Positions 45,517 to 55,385 are shown, numbered from the stretch's first letter. The stretch is DNA of 64,000 nt from Luteibacter anthropi (GCF_011759365.1 NZ_JAARLZ010000001.1:372001-436000); one strand, 5' to 3'. The notes: a model not told the origin generated them from the letters alone. Program-made: numbers and translations.

Positions 45517-45849
45517 TGCAGGAGCGCGCCTGAGCGCGACCGGTCGAAAGCGAGGCCCCCAGGGCTTACCGCCAACCCGGTCGCGCGCAAGGCGCGCTCC
45601 TACAGGGCTGCGTTTTCTCCTGCCGGTACATTGCTTTTGTAGGAGCGCGCCTGCGCGCGACCGGTCGAAAGCGGGGCCTTCCAGGGCTTACCGTCCAACC
45701 CGGTCGCGCGCAAGGCGCGCTCCTACAGGGCTGCGTTTCCTCCTGCCGGTACATCGCTTTTGTAGGAGCGCGCCTGCGCGCGACCGGTCGAAAGCGAGGC
45801 CCTCCAGGGCTTACCGCCAATCCGGTCGCTCGCAAGGCGAGCTCCTGCC
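45517..45849. repeat. Tandem array of REP pairs, about 123-bp period, three copies
   Basis: Each unit holds an outward REP (starts 45517, 45638 and 45761), a spacer with AAAGCG(A/G)GGCC and CAGGGCTTACC, and an inverted REP, then CTGCGTTT(T/C)CTCCTGCCGG. The last REP (45822-45849) carries compensatory changes in both arms (GCTCGC/GCGAGC). Confidence 0.92.
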
Positions 45850-45885
45850 GTTAGAATCGGGGTTCAGTCATCGACCCCTACGATC

Positions 45886-46428
45886 ATGCGCAACCCCCTC
45901 CAGGAACAGCTTCTCAAGGCCGGCCTCGTCAAGAAAGACAAGGCCGCCAAGATCGTCCGCGACCAGGCCAAGCAGCGCCAGGGCAAGGCCCCTGCCGCGC
46001 CTGCCGAAGAAAAAGTCGATGCCCGCCAGCTTCAGGCCGAACGTGCCGAGCGCGACCGGGCGATTGCCGCCGAGCGCAATGCCGAAGCCCGGCAGAAGGA
46101 AATCCGCGCCCAGGTCCGCCAGATCATCGAAACCACGCGGGTCAAGCGCGACGGCGACATCGCCTACCGCTTCACCGATGGTGAACGCATCACCAGCGTG
46201 CTGGTGAATGAAGCGCAGCGAGGCCAGCTGGCGGCGGGTACGCTGGTCATCGTTCGCCATGGCGAGGGTTATGAACTGATTCCGCGCCTTCCGGCCGACA
46301 AGATCCACCATCGCGGACCGGATCTCATCGTGCTCGACCACGGCCGCAAGGAAGGCGATCCCCTGCCGCCGGACGATGACGACGAGTACTACAAGCAGTT
46401 CGTCGTTCCCGACGACCTGGTCTGGTAA
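45886..46428 (+). CDS. DUF2058 family protein (YaiL-like)
   Basis: 180 residues. MRNPLQEQLLKAGLVKKDKA at the start, a central charged coiled-coil segment (ERAERDRAIAAERNAEARQK), and the end HRGPDLIVLDH...DEYYKQFVVPDDLVW are diagnostic of DUF2058. Sometimes annotated nucleoprotein/polynucleotide-associated enzyme; true role unknown. Cytosolic. ATG at 45886 directly after the REP array; six bases before the epimerase gene, so the two may share a message. Confidence 0.92.
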   Translation: MRNPLQEQLLKAGLVKKDKAAKIVRDQAKQRQGKAPAAPAEEKVDARQLQAERAERDRAIAAERNAEARQKEIRAQVRQIIETTRVKRDGDIAYRFTDGERITSVLVNEAQRGQLAAGTLVIVRHGEGYELIPRLPADKIHHRGPDLIVLDHGRKEGDPLPPDDDDEYYKQFVVPDDLVW

Positions 46429-46434
46429 CAACGC

Positions 46435-47421
46435 ATGCGCATTCTCGTCACAGGAAGTGCAGGGCATCTGGGCGAGGCCCTGGTGCGTCGTCTTCGCAAG
46501 GATGGCCGTGCCGTACGCGGTATCGACATCAAGCCTTCCGCTTATACCGACGAGGTAGGCTCGATTGCCGACGAAGCCTTTGTGCGCGAAGCCATGCGCG
46601 GTGTGGATGCGGTGATCCACAGTGCCACGCTGCACAAGCCGCACGTGGCCACGCACAGCAAGCGCCAGTTCGTGGACACGAACGTCGCCGGTACCGTGGC
46701 CCTGCTTGAGGCGGCGGTCGCGAATCAGGTGCGCTCGTTCGTGTTCACGAGCACCACCAGCGCCTTCGGCGCGGCGTTGTCGCCTGCGGCCGGTGAGCCC
46801 GCGGCATGGATCGACGAAGACGTGGTGCCGATCCCGAAGAACATCTACGGTGCAACGAAGATTGCCGCCGAAGGGATGTGCGAGCTGGTGGCCCGCAAGG
46901 ATCGCCTGCCGGTGCTGGTGCTGCGTACGTCGCGGTTCTTTCCGGAAGACGACGATCAGGCCGGGGTTCGCGCGGAATACGACACGCTGAACATGCAGGC
47001 GAACGAGCTGCTTTATCGCCGCGCGGATATGGCCGACATCGTGGATGCGCACCTGCTGGCGGTGGAGCGTGCACCGGCGCTGAGGTTCGGTCGCTACATC
47101 ATCTCGGCGCCGCCACCGTTCGCGCGTCACGATGTGGCGCAGTTGCGCCACGATGCACCTGCGGTCGTGCGTCGCCTGTTTCCGGAGGTGGATGCGCTCT
47201 ATGCGACACGTGGCTGGAAACTGCTTCCGTCACTCGATCGCGTCTACGACAGTTCACGCGCCGTACGCGACCTGGGCTGGACACCGAAACGCGATTTCGC
47301 CTTCGTGCTCGACTGCCTGCGTCGCGGCGAAGATTTCCGCAGCGACCTCGCCCGGACCATCGGCGTAAAGGGCTATCACGACACCGTGTTCGAGAACGGC
47401 CCCTATCCCGTAACCAACTGA
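46435..47421 (+). CDS. NAD-dependent epimerase/dehydratase (extended SDR)
   Basis: 328 residues. Rossmann motif GSAGHLG (G7, G10, G13) binds NAD(P); the catalytic YGATK is intact as Tyr138 and Lys142, with TSTTSAFG just before. The pattern is that of extended SDRs acting on nucleotide sugars or related aldehydes and ketones. Cytosolic. Substrate unassigned. Follows DUF2058 after six bases and is followed by a REP array. Confidence 0.86.
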   Translation: MRILVTGSAGHLGEALVRRLRKDGRAVRGIDIKPSAYTDEVGSIADEAFVREAMRGVDAVIHSATLHKPHVATHSKRQFVDTNVAGTVALLEAAVANQVRSFVFTSTTSAFGAALSPAAGEPAAWIDEDVVPIPKNIYGATKIAAEGMCELVARKDRLPVLVLRTSRFFPEDDDQAGVRAEYDTLNMQANELLYRRADMADIVDAHLLAVERAPALRFGRYIISAPPPFARHDVAQLRHDAPAVVRRLFPEVDALYATRGWKLLPSLDRVYDSSRAVRDLGWTPKRDFAFVLDCLRRGEDFRSDLARTIGVKGYHDTVFENGPYPVTN

Positions 47422-47430
47422 CCCACTTCT

Positions 47431-47738
47431 GTAGGAGCGCGCCTGCGCGCGACCGTTCGTAGCGAAACAATCCACCCTGCCGTCACCCGGTCGCGCGCGA
47501 GGCGCGCTCCTACAGGGTTGCGCTCGCCATGGCCGGTTTTTGTAGGAGCGCGCCTGCGCGCGACCGTTCGTAGCGAAACAATCCACCCTGCCGTCACCCC
47601 GGTCGCGCGCGAGACGCGCTCCTACAGGGTTGCGCTCGCCATGGCCGGTTTTTGTAGGAGCGTGCCTGCGCGCGACCGGTTGTCGCGACCGCATCCACTT
47701 TGTCGTCACCCCGGTCGCGCGCAAGGCGCGCTCCTACA
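47431..47738. repeat. Tandem array of REP pairs, about 112-bp period, three copies
   Basis: Outward REP copies start at 47431, 47542 and 47654, each followed by a spacer and an inverted REP. The first two units share GTTGCGCTCGCCATGGCCGG; the third is diverged. The final REP (47711-47738) contains the ada stop codon. Confidence 0.92.
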
Positions 47739-48792
47739 AGGTATTTGCCAGTTTGCGTTCGTGGCGTAGCAGCCAATCCTTTCGCCATAAGCCACCGCCG
47801 TAGCCGGTGAGCGACCCATCCGCCCCGATCACCCGGTGGCAGGGGATGACGATGGCGATCTGGTTGGCGCCATTGGCGCGCGCGACAGCGCGCACGGCCG
47901 TGTGCCGGCCGGCGCTGGTCGCGATCTGGGAATAACTGCGCGTGGTGCCCACGGGAATCGCCATCAGCTCGTCCCATACCGTGCGTGTGAACGCCGAGCC
48001 ATGCATGGCCAGCGGCGTCTCGAAGCGGGTGCGCGTTCCGGCGAAGTACTCCCCAAGCTCCCTCTCGATCCGCTCGATGACCGCATTGCGCCCGAAAGCC
48101 ACGGCGGAGCGAGTCGCCTCACGCAGCTTCTTCAGCTCGGACGGCAGGGCGGTGCGGTCGACGAATTCCAGCAGGTGCAGGGCCGTTGGGTCCGCCACGG
48201 CCAGCATCGGGCCGATAGGGGTCTCCACCCAGTCCGCCTTGAGCAGGTCACGACCGCGCAGATGCAGCGGCGTGTCTTCGAGCAGTCGCGCCACGGCATC
48301 GCGGAAGCCGCTGCCCGACTCGAATCCGGCAGATTGTTGTGCCTCGATCACGGGCGCGCCGGTGGCCAGCTTGTCCATGCCGAGCCCTGTCCGGCGCAGC
48401 CGGGCCATGTCGAGGAAGGTCAGGCCGAGCTGGCGCTTGAAGGTGCGCCGTACGGTGGACGGGTCGTAGCCCAGGGTTACCAGGTCGTCCTCGGACCAGA
48501 TCCGCTCCGGGTCGTCTTCCAGCCGGGCCAGCAAGGCCCGCACCATGGGCTCGCGCTCGCCCATCGGGTCGAGCGGGCGGCAGCGCAGGCAGGGCCGGAA
48601 CCCGGCCTCGAAGCAGGCAGCCACCGAGTCGTAGAACTGCGTATTGCCGATGTTCGGCTTGCGGGCCGGGCAGCTCAGCCGGCAGAACACCCCTGTGCTG
48701 GTGACGCCCACGAAGACATGGCCGTCATAGGCGGGATCGCGGTCCAGCAGAGCGCGGTACAGGGTGTCGTGGTCGGGCAGGTCGAAAAGCAT
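47734..48792 (-). CDS. ada: Ada: methyltransferase and DNA-binding regulator of the adaptive response
   Basis: 352 residues. Zinc-type N-terminal domain with Cys37, Cys41, Cys68 and Cys71 (FCRLSCPARKP, FRPCLRC); AraC-like helix-turn-helix in the middle; O6-methylguanine methyltransferase with acceptor Cys318 in VIPCHRV. It repairs alkylated DNA by taking the methyl group and, methylated at the N-terminal cysteine, activates its own operon. All key residues are present. The stop codon and last codon lie inside a REP element, implying the original end was replaced. No alkA or alkB is adjacent. Confidence 0.95.
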   Translation of the reverse strand: MLFDLPDHDTLYRALLDRDPAYDGHVFVGVTSTGVFCRLSCPARKPNIGNTQFYDSVAACFEAGFRPCLRCRPLDPMGEREPMVRALLARLEDDPERIWSEDDLVTLGYDPSTVRRTFKRQLGLTFLDMARLRRTGLGMDKLATGAPVIEAQQSAGFESGSGFRDAVARLLEDTPLHLRGRDLLKADWVETPIGPMLAVADPTALHLLEFVDRTALPSELKKLREATRSAVAFGRNAVIERIERELGEYFAGTRTRFETPLAMHGSAFTRTVWDELMAIPVGTTRSYSQIATSAGRHTAVRAVARANGANQIAIVIPCHRVIGADGSLTGYGGGLWRKDWLLRHERKLANTL

Positions 48793-48863
48793 GGGTAAAG
48801 GGTACCCGGCCCGCAGGGAGGCTGGCGACGGGAATCGGGCGGTTATTCAACAGAGCGATACCC

Positions 48864-48946
48864 TGTAGGAGCGCGCCTCGCGCGCGACCGGTACGAAGCC
48901 ATGAGCCATACGCTTCGTACCGGTCGCGCGCGAGGCGCGCTCCTAC
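48864..48946. repeat. Inverted REP pair
   Basis: Two REP copies enclose a second inverted repeat (GGTACGAAG/CTTCGTACC), so nearly the whole 83 bp can fold into one stem. It separates ada (start side) from the MFS gene on the same strand. Confidence 0.9.
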
Positions 48947-48955
48947 GGGGTGTGG

Positions 48956-50314
48956 TTACACCGGGGTTTTGGAGCGTTCGGTTTCCAGGGCCTTGTTGAT
49001 GCGCAGGGCCAGCAGGGTGCAGACCACGCCCGAGAGCAGGTACGCACTGACGGCGATCAGGCCGAAGCGCTGCGACAGGCCCAGGGCCACCAGCGGGGCG
49101 AAGGCCGCACCGATCAGCCACGCAAAGTCGGTGGTGAGGGCGGCACCCGTGTAGCGGTAGCGCTTGGCGAAGTTGGCCGTGACCGTGCCGGCCGCCTGGC
49201 CATAGGACAGGCCCAGCAGGGCGAAGCCCAGCACCAGGAACAGGTCTTGCGCCAGCTTGCCGCCGTTGAGCAGGAAGGGCGAGGCGATGGCGAACAGGCC
49301 GATCAGCACCGCCATGGTGCCCAAGGTGTTGCGGCGGCCGATCTTGTCGGCGATGACGCCCGAGGCCACCGTGGCCAGGATCGCCACGAAAGCGCCAACC
49401 AGCTGCACAATCAAGACGTTATTGATGTCCTGGGAGTGATTCAGGGCAATCCACGACAGCGGGAACACCGTGACGATGTGGAACAGGGCATAGCTGGCCA
49501 GGGCGGCGAAGGCGCCGATGAACAGGTTGTAGCCCTGGGCCTGGAACATCTCGATGATGCCGATGGGCTCCAGCTCGCGCTCTTCCATCAGCTGGGTGTA
49601 TTCCTCGGTGACCACCAGGCGCAGGCGGGCGAACAGGGCCACCACGTTGATGGCGAAGGCCACGAAGAACGGATAGCGCCAGCCCCAGCCCAGGAAATCC
49701 TCGCGGGACAGCTGGGTGTTGAGGAACAGGAACAGGGCGCCGGCAATCAGGAAGCCCGTGGGTGCGCCCAGCTGGCCGAGCATGGCGTACCAGCCGCGAC
49801 GCCCCTTGGGCGCGTTGAGGGCCAGCAGGGAGGGCAGGCCGTCCCACGAGCCGCCCAGGGCGATGCCCTGGAGGAAGCGCAGCAGGGACAGGATGATGAT
49901 CACCCCGTAGCCGCCGGAGGTGTTGGCGGGCAGGAAGGCGATACAGACCGTGGAGGTACCCAGCAGGAACAAGGCCGCCGTGAGCTTGGTGCTGCGGCTC
50001 CAGGTGCGCTGGATGCTCATGAACAAGGTGGTGCCGATGGGGCGGGCGATGAAGGCCAGCGAGAAGATGGCGAAGGCCATCAGGATGCCGTCGAGCTGGC
50101 TCAGGAACGGAAAGAACACCGACGGAAAGACCAGCACCGAGGCGATGCCGTAGGTGAAAAAGTCGAAGTATTCCGAGGCCCTGCCGATGACCACGCCCAC
50201 GGCGATCTCGCCGGGCGCCACGGGCGCGTGTGCCGCACTTCCATGATGGTGAGTGAGATCCCGCTCGGCCTGTGCCCCCGCACTGGCGTGATCGGCGTGT
50301 GAAAGGCTTGACAT
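48956..50314 (-). CDS. MFS transporter, metabolite:H+ symporter-like
   Basis: 452 residues, twelve membrane helices. Blocks typical of the MHS group are EYFDFFTYGIASVLVFP, RPIGTTLFMSIQ, RFLQGIALGGSWDGLPSLLA, LGWGWRYPFFVAFA and GVIADKIGRRNTL. A His-rich N-terminal tail (HHHGSAAHAP) precedes helix 1. AAGGA lies five bases before the ATG at 50314; ATG at 50317 is too close to it. Probably an organic-acid or osmolyte symporter; the substrate cannot be read. Confidence 0.88.
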   Translation of the reverse strand: MSSLSHADHASAGAQAERDLTHHHGSAAHAPVAPGEIAVGVVIGRASEYFDFFTYGIASVLVFPSVFFPFLSQLDGILMAFAIFSLAFIARPIGTTLFMSIQRTWSRSTKLTAALFLLGTSTVCIAFLPANTSGGYGVIIILSLLRFLQGIALGGSWDGLPSLLALNAPKGRRGWYAMLGQLGAPTGFLIAGALFLFLNTQLSREDFLGWGWRYPFFVAFAINVVALFARLRLVVTEEYTQLMEERELEPIGIIEMFQAQGYNLFIGAFAALASYALFHIVTVFPLSWIALNHSQDINNVLIVQLVGAFVAILATVASGVIADKIGRRNTLGTMAVLIGLFAIASPFLLNGGKLAQDLFLVLGFALLGLSYGQAAGTVTANFAKRYRYTGAALTTDFAWLIGAAFAPLVALGLSQRFGLIAVSAYLLSGVVCTLLALRINKALETERSKTPV

Positions 50315-50457
50315 CATGATCCTTCCCCGCTTATTGGCGTTGGGGACAGCATAACCAAGATCGCGTCCCGGGCAATCCCCGTACATGGGACAATGTGTCC
50401 TATGGTCCAAAAAAGCGGATCGGCGTACCTTTTTGTGTCCCCACGATTGCCTCCATC

Positions 50458-51534
50458 ATGCGAATGTCCATGAAGATGATGCGCGGATTGCTGATCCCCG
50501 CCCTGGTCCTGCTCCTGTCGGGGTGCGATGCCGTCCTGATTTCCCCGGCCGGCGACGTCGCCCGCCAGCAGCGCGATCTCATCGCGATCTCGGTGGTGCT
50601 GATGCTCATCATCATCATCCCGGTCATCGCCATGACCCTGCTGTTCGCATGGAAGTACCGCGAGTCGAACAAGGCAGCCCATGCCGAGTACGACCCGGAG
50701 TGGAGCCACTCCACGGTGCTCGAGCTGATCGTCTGGTCGGCCCCGCTGATGATCATCATCGCGCTGGGCGCCATCACCTGGACCAGCACCCACAAGCTCG
50801 ACCCCTACCGCCCGCTCGACCAGATCGGCCCTTCCCGGCCGGTCGCCGAAGGCACCAAGCCGCTGGTGGTCGAGGTCGTGGCGCTGGACTGGAAGTGGCT
50901 GTTCCTCTACCCGGAACAGGGCATCGCCACGGTCAACGAGATGGCCGCACCGGTCGATCGCCCCATCGAGTTCCACATCACGGCCTCCACCGTGATGAAC
51001 GCCTTCTTCGTCCCCTCCCTGGCAGGCATGATCTACGCCATGCCGGGCATGGAGACCAAGCTCCACGCCGTGATGAACAAGACCGGCGACTTCGAGGGCA
51101 TCTCCGCCAACTACAGCGGTGCCGGCTTCTCGGACATGCGTTTCCGCTTCCACAGCCTCTCCAACGGCGACTTCGACACCTGGGTGGCGAAGGTCCGTGC
51201 GGGCGGCGGCGAGCTGGGTCGGGACGATTACCTCAAGCTGGAGCAGCCCAGCGAGCGTGAGCCGGTGCGTTACTTCGGCAGCGTCAGCAAGGGCCTGTAC
51301 GACCGCATCCTCAACCGGTGCGTCGAATCCAACCGTATGTGCCAGAACGAAATGATGGCGCTGGACAAGCAGGGCGGGCAGGGCATCGTGGGCACGTACA
51401 ACGTGGCCTCGCCGGATGCCGCCACCCGCTCGCGCCTGGGCTTGTCCGAGGCCGAAAAGCGCTACGTCGGTTCGCTGTGCATCAGCCGCACCGACGATGG
51501 CGTGGCCATGTCCCCTGCCGGACGCCCGCTGTAA
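50458..51534 (+). CDS. cyoA: Cytochrome bo3 ubiquinol oxidase subunit II
   Basis: 358 residues. A lipoprotein signal (LLLSGC) and two membrane helices (VVLMLIIIIPVIAMTLLFAW, WSAPLMIIIALGAITW) precede the periplasmic cupredoxin domain (VVALDWKWLFLYPEQGIATVNE). Cys ligands of CuA are missing from that domain, so it is a quinol rather than cytochrome c oxidase subunit. The tail holds three unusual cysteines (RCVES, RMCQNE, SLCIS). First gene of cyoABCD; start is one of several close ATGs (50458, 50464, 50470). Confidence 0.94.
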   Translation: MRMSMKMMRGLLIPALVLLLSGCDAVLISPAGDVARQQRDLIAISVVLMLIIIIPVIAMTLLFAWKYRESNKAAHAEYDPEWSHSTVLELIVWSAPLMIIIALGAITWTSTHKLDPYRPLDQIGPSRPVAEGTKPLVVEVVALDWKWLFLYPEQGIATVNEMAAPVDRPIEFHITASTVMNAFFVPSLAGMIYAMPGMETKLHAVMNKTGDFEGISANYSGAGFSDMRFRFHSLSNGDFDTWVAKVRAGGGELGRDDYLKLEQPSEREPVRYFGSVSKGLYDRILNRCVESNRMCQNEMMALDKQGGQGIVGTYNVASPDAATRSRLGLSEAEKRYVGSLCISRTDDGVAMSPAGRPL

Positions 51535-51576
51535 AGCGGCGGCCACTTACGAATTGAAGCCTAGCCGAGCCCGGTA

Positions 51577-53577
51577 ATGAACACGCCAGATCTAGTCAAA
51601 CTGATCTTCGGTCGCCTCACCATTGAGGCGATCCCCTACCACGAGCCGATCCTTCTCGGCACGTTCGCCATGGTCGCCATCGGCGGCATCGCCCTGCTCG
51701 CCCTGATCACCAAGGCGAAGCTGTGGGGCTACCTGTGGAAGGAATGGTTCACCAGCATCGATCACAAGAAGATCGGCATCATGTACATGGTGCTGGGCAT
51801 CGTGATGCTGCTGCGTGGCTTTGCCGACGCGCTGATGATGCGCGCCCAGCAGGCCATCGCCTTCAACGGCAACCCCGGCTTCCTGCCGCCGCACCACTAC
51901 GACCAGATCTTCACCGCCCACGGCGTGATCATGATCTTCTTCGTGGCGATGCCGCTGGTGACGGGCCTGATGAACTACGTGGTGCCGCTGCAGATCGGTG
52001 CGCGCGACGTGGCCTTCCCGTTCCTCAACAACTTCAGCTTCTGGATGACCGTGTCCGGTGCGCTGCTGGTGATGGCCTCGCTGTTCGTGGGTGAATTCGC
52101 CCGCACCGGCTGGCTGGCCTACCCGCCGCTGTCCGGCCTGGCGCAGAGCCCCGATGTCGGTGTCGATTACTACATCTGGTCGCTACAGGTGGCGGGTGTC
52201 GGTACCACGCTGTCGGGCATCAACCTGATCGCCACCATCGTCAAGATGCGCGCGCCGGGCATGACCATGATGAAGATGCCCGTCTTCACCTGGACCTCGC
52301 TCTGCACCAACGTGCTGATCGTCGCCGCCTTCCCGGTGCTCACCGCCGTGCTGGTGCTGCTCTCGCTCGACCGCTACGCCGGAACCAACTTCTTCACGAA
52401 CGACTTCGGCGGCAACGCCATGATGTACGTGAATCTGATCTGGATCTGGGGCCACCCCGAGGTCTACATCCTGGTGCTGCCGGTGTTCGGCGTGTTCTCC
52501 GAGGTGGTGTCCACCTTCAGCCGCAAGCGCCTGTTCGGTTACGCCTCGATGGTCTACGCCACCGTGGTCATCACCGTGCTGTCGTACCTTGTGTGGCTGC
52601 ATCACTTCTTCACCATGGGATCCGGTGCGAGCGTCAACTCGTTCTTCGGCATCACCACGATGATCATCTCGATTCCCACGGGCGCGAAGATCTTCAACTG
52701 GCTGTTCACGATGTACCGTGGCCGCATCAAGTTCGAAGTGCCGATGCTGTGGACGATGGGCTTCATGGTCACCTTCGTCATCGGCGGCATGACCGGCGTG
52801 ATGCTCGCGGTGCCCCCGGCCGACTTCCTGTTGCACAACAGCCTGTTCCTGATCGCGCACTTCCATAACGTGATCATCGGCGGCGTGGTGTTCGGCGTGT
52901 TCGCCGCCATCAACTTCTGGTTCCCGAAGGCCTTCGGCTACAAGCTCGATCCGTTCTGGGGCAAGTGCTCGTTCTGGTTCTGGCTGGTGGGCTTCTACCT
53001 CGCCTTCATGCCGCTCTACGTGCTGGGCTTCATGGGCGTCACCCGCCGCATGAACCACTTCGAAGATCCGTCGCTGCAGATCTGGTTCCAGATCGCCGCC
53101 GTCGGCGCGGGCCTCATCGCCCTGGGCATCGGCTCGTTCATCATCCAGCTCTTCGTCAGCTGGAAGCGTCGCGACGCCCTGCGCGACGTCACGGGCGATC
53201 CGTGGCACGGCCGCACCCTGGAGTGGTCCACCTCGTCGCCGCCGCCGGATTACAACTTCGCGTTCACCCCGGTCGTGCACGATTCCGATGCCTGGTGGCA
53301 GATGAAGGAACACCACGCCGAGCGTCGCACCGAGGGCTACCTGCCGATCCACATGCCCAAGAACACGGGCGCGGGCATCATCCTCGCCGGCTTCGCCTTC
53401 GTGCTCGGCTTCGCGATGATCTGGCACATGTTCCTCGTGGCCGGCCTGGCCTTCGTGGGCCTGCTGGTGACCGCGATCGGCCACACCTTCAACTACAAGC
53501 GCGACTACTACATCCCTGCGGAAGAAGTGGCTCGCACCGAGACCGCACGTACGGAAGAGCTTGCCTCCCATGTCTGA
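51577..53577 (+). CDS. cyoB: Cytochrome bo3 ubiquinol oxidase subunit I
   Basis: 666 residues, fifteen membrane helices. Catalytic heme-copper subunit: [19 protein letters not shown] holds the His-Tyr crosslink and CuB ligand, WLHHFFTMG holds two more CuB His, and [14 protein letters not shown] holds heme ligands. It oxidises ubiquinol, reduces oxygen to water and pumps protons. Full length with no disrupted motif. Eight bases overlap with cyoC. Confidence 0.97.
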   Translation: MNTPDLVKLIFGRLTIEAIPYHEPILLGTFAMVAIGGIALLALITKAKLWGYLWKEWFTSIDHKKIGIMYMVLGIVMLLRGFADALMMRAQQAIAFNGNPGFLPPHHYDQIFTAHGVIMIFFVAMPLVTGLMNYVVPLQIGARDVAFPFLNNFSFWMTVSGALLVMASLFVGEFARTGWLAYPPLSGLAQSPDVGVDYYIWSLQVAGVGTTLSGINLIATIVKMRAPGMTMMKMPVFTWTSLCTNVLIVAAFPVLTAVLVLLSLDRYAGTNFFTNDFGGNAMMYVNLIWIWGHPEVYILVLPVFGVFSEVVSTFSRKRLFGYASMVYATVVITVLSYLVWLHHFFTMGSGASVNSFFGITTMIISIPTGAKIFNWLFTMYRGRIKFEVPMLWTMGFMVTFVIGGMTGVMLAVPPADFLLHNSLFLIAHFHNVIIGGVVFGVFAAINFWFPKAFGYKLDPFWGKCSFWFWLVGFYLAFMPLYVLGFMGVTRRMNHFEDPSLQIWFQIAAVGAGLIALGIGSFIIQLFVSWKRRDALRDVTGDPWHGRTLEWSTSSPPPDYNFAFTPVVHDSDAWWQMKEHHAERRTEGYLPIHMPKNTGAGIILAGFAFVLGFAMIWHMFLVAGLAFVGLLVTAIGHTFNYKRDYYIPAEEVARTETARTEELASHV

Positions 53578-54205
53578 TATGCATGCCACGTCTTCCGCGG
53601 GCACCGCGGGCCAGAAGCTCCAGTTCTGGATGAAGGAAGACCACCACCCGGCCAACGGCACGCTGCTCGGGTTCTGGATCTACCTGATGAGCGACTGCCT
53701 CATCTTCGCCACCCTGTTCGCCACCTATGGCGTGCTCGGTCGCAGCTACGCAGGCGGCCCTTCGGGTGCCGACCTGTTCGAACTGCCGCTGGTGGCGATC
53801 AACACCACCATGCTGCTGCTGTCTTCCATCACCTACGGCTTTGCCGTGCTGGAGATGCAGAAGAACCGCAAGGGCACCATGATGGCCTGGCTGGTCATCA
53901 CCGCCCTGTTCGGTGCCGCGTTCCTGGGCATCGAGCTGTACGAGTTCGCTCACCTCATCCATGAGGGTGCGGGCCCGCAGCGCAGTGCGTTCCTGTCGTC
54001 GTTCTTCACCCTGGTGGGCACCCACGGCCTGCACGTCACCTTCGGCATCGTCTGGCTGGTGACCCTGCTGTTCCAGGTGAGCAAGCACGGCCTCACCGCC
54101 GCCAACAAGCGTCGCATCATGTGCCTGTCGATGTTCTGGCACTTCCTCGACGTCGTGTGGATCGGCGTCTTCACCTTCGTTTACCTGATGGGAGTTCTGC
54201 CGTGA
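53570..54205 (+). CDS. cyoC: Cytochrome bo3 ubiquinol oxidase subunit III
   Basis: 211 residues with five membrane helices. [32 protein letters not shown] and [14 protein letters not shown] are the family blocks. It supports stability and function of subunit I. Start ATG at 53570 lies inside the end of cyoB; the stop overlaps the GTG start of cyoD, so translation is coupled through the operon. Confidence 0.95.
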   Translation: MSDMHATSSAGTAGQKLQFWMKEDHHPANGTLLGFWIYLMSDCLIFATLFATYGVLGRSYAGGPSGADLFELPLVAINTTMLLLSSITYGFAVLEMQKNRKGTMMAWLVITALFGAAFLGIELYEFAHLIHEGAGPQRSAFLSSFFTLVGTHGLHVTFGIVWLVTLLFQVSKHGLTAANKRRIMCLSMFWHFLDVVWIGVFTFVYLMGVLP

Positions 54206-54600
54206 GCGCGCACGCCGAATCGCACGATCATCACGACGATCACGGCCACGACGACGCGCCGCACAGCACCATGAAGGGCTACATGACGGGGTTCTTCCTC
54301 GCCGTGGTGCTGACGGCCATCCCGTTCTGGCTGGTAATGGACAAGGTCATTCCCGACTCGCGCACCCTCGCGGTGGTGCTGCTGATCTTCGGGGCCATCC
54401 AGATCGTGGTCCACATGATCTACTTCCTGCACATGAACACGAAGTCGGAGGGCGGCTGGAACATGCTCGCGCTCATCTTCACCCTGGTGCTGGTGGTGAT
54501 CACGCTGACCGGTTCGATCTGGGTCATGTACCACCTCAACACCAACATGATGCCGGGCATGATGCATGACATGACCGAGCAGGTGAAAAACCTGCCTTGA
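54202..54600 (+). CDS. cyoD: Cytochrome bo3 ubiquinol oxidase subunit IV
   Basis: 132 residues. His- and Asp-rich N-terminus ([13 protein letters not shown]), then three membrane helices, with the family pattern [21 protein letters not shown] start overlaps the cyoC stop (GTGA). It assists assembly of the oxidase. Its stop overlaps the TTG start of the SURF1 gene. No cyoE (heme O synthase) follows. Confidence 0.93.
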   Translation: MSAHAESHDHHDDHGHDDAPHSTMKGYMTGFFLAVVLTAIPFWLVMDKVIPDSRTLAVVLLIFGAIQIVVHMIYFLHMNTKSEGGWNMLALIFTLVLVVITLTGSIWVMYHLNTNMMPGMMHDMTEQVKNLP

Positions 54601-55385
54601 GCGGGAACGACGCCACTGTCGAGAAGACGCCGCGCTCACCGCGCGGCGTCTTCGTTCTGGGGTTGCTCGCCCTTGTCGGGGTGATCGTGTTCGTGGGCTT
54701 TGTCGCGCTGGGCACCTGGCAGGTGCACCGCCGCGCGTGGAAGCACGAGCTGATCGCCCGCGTCGATGCGCGCGTGCACGCCGAAGCCGTGGATGCTCCT
54801 CGCAAGGGGCAGTGGCCGCAGGTAACCGCCGCCAGTGACGAATACCGGCGTGTACGCCTCACGGGCATCTTCCTCGACGACAAGAGCGTGCGCGTGCGTG
54901 CCAGCACCGAGCTGGGCATGGGTTCGTGGCTGCTGACCCCGATGCGGCGCAAGAACGGCGACATCGTGATCATCAATCGCGGTTTCGTCTCGCCGACCTG
55001 GTGCGATGGCAAGGCCACCTGCGTGACCGGGCCCGAAGGCGAAACGACCGTCTCCGGCCTGCTGCGCATCAGCGAGCCCAAGGGCGCCTTCCTGCAGAAT
55101 AACGAGCCGGCGAACGATCGCTGGTTCTCGCGGGACGTGGCCGCCATCGCTGCCGCCAAGGGGCTCGACGACGCGGCGCCGTACTTCATCGACGCCGATG
55201 CGCTGTCCTCTCCCGGCAAGGGTGATGGCAACGACGGCCCGGTGGGTGGCCTCACGGTCATCGCTTTCCCCGACAATCACCTGCAATACGCCATCACCTG
55301 GTACGCCCTGGCCGGGATGACCCTGGTCGGAGCCTGGATCGTCTGGCGCGACCAGCGTCGCCGGTCCCGGAACCGCCCCCTGTAG
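54597..55385 (+). CDS. SURF1 family protein (oxidase assembly)
   Basis: 262 residues. Two membrane helices enclose a periplasmic domain: GVIVFVGFVALGTWQVHRRAWK at the start and ITWYALAGMTLVGAWIVW at the end; RRVRLTGIF, INRGFVSP and FPDNHLQYAITWYALA are SURF1 marks. SURF1 helps insert heme into heme-copper oxidases. It begins at TTG overlapping the cyoD stop, which firmly ties it to the quinol oxidase. The TAG stop is inside a REP element. Confidence 0.9.
   Translation: MSGNDATVEKTPRSPRGVFVLGLLALVGVIVFVGFVALGTWQVHRRAWKHELIARVDARVHAEAVDAPRKGQWPQVTAASDEYRRVRLTGIFLDDKSVRVRASTELGMGSWLLTPMRRKNGDIVIINRGFVSPTWCDGKATCVTGPEGETTVSGLLRISEPKGAFLQNNEPANDRWFSRDVAAIAAAKGLDDAAPYFIDADALSSPGKGDGNDGPVGGLTVIAFPDNHLQYAITWYALAGMTLVGAWIVWRDQRRRSRNRPL

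Noticed and set aside
45566-45835. 89-codon minus-strand frame across the REP array
   Set aside because: Its peptide repeats because the DNA repeats; typical artefact of REP sequence.
45517-47738. CRISPR-like spacing of repeats
   Set aside because: Repeats are self-complementary, alternate in orientation, have repeated rather than unique spacers, and no cas gene is present.
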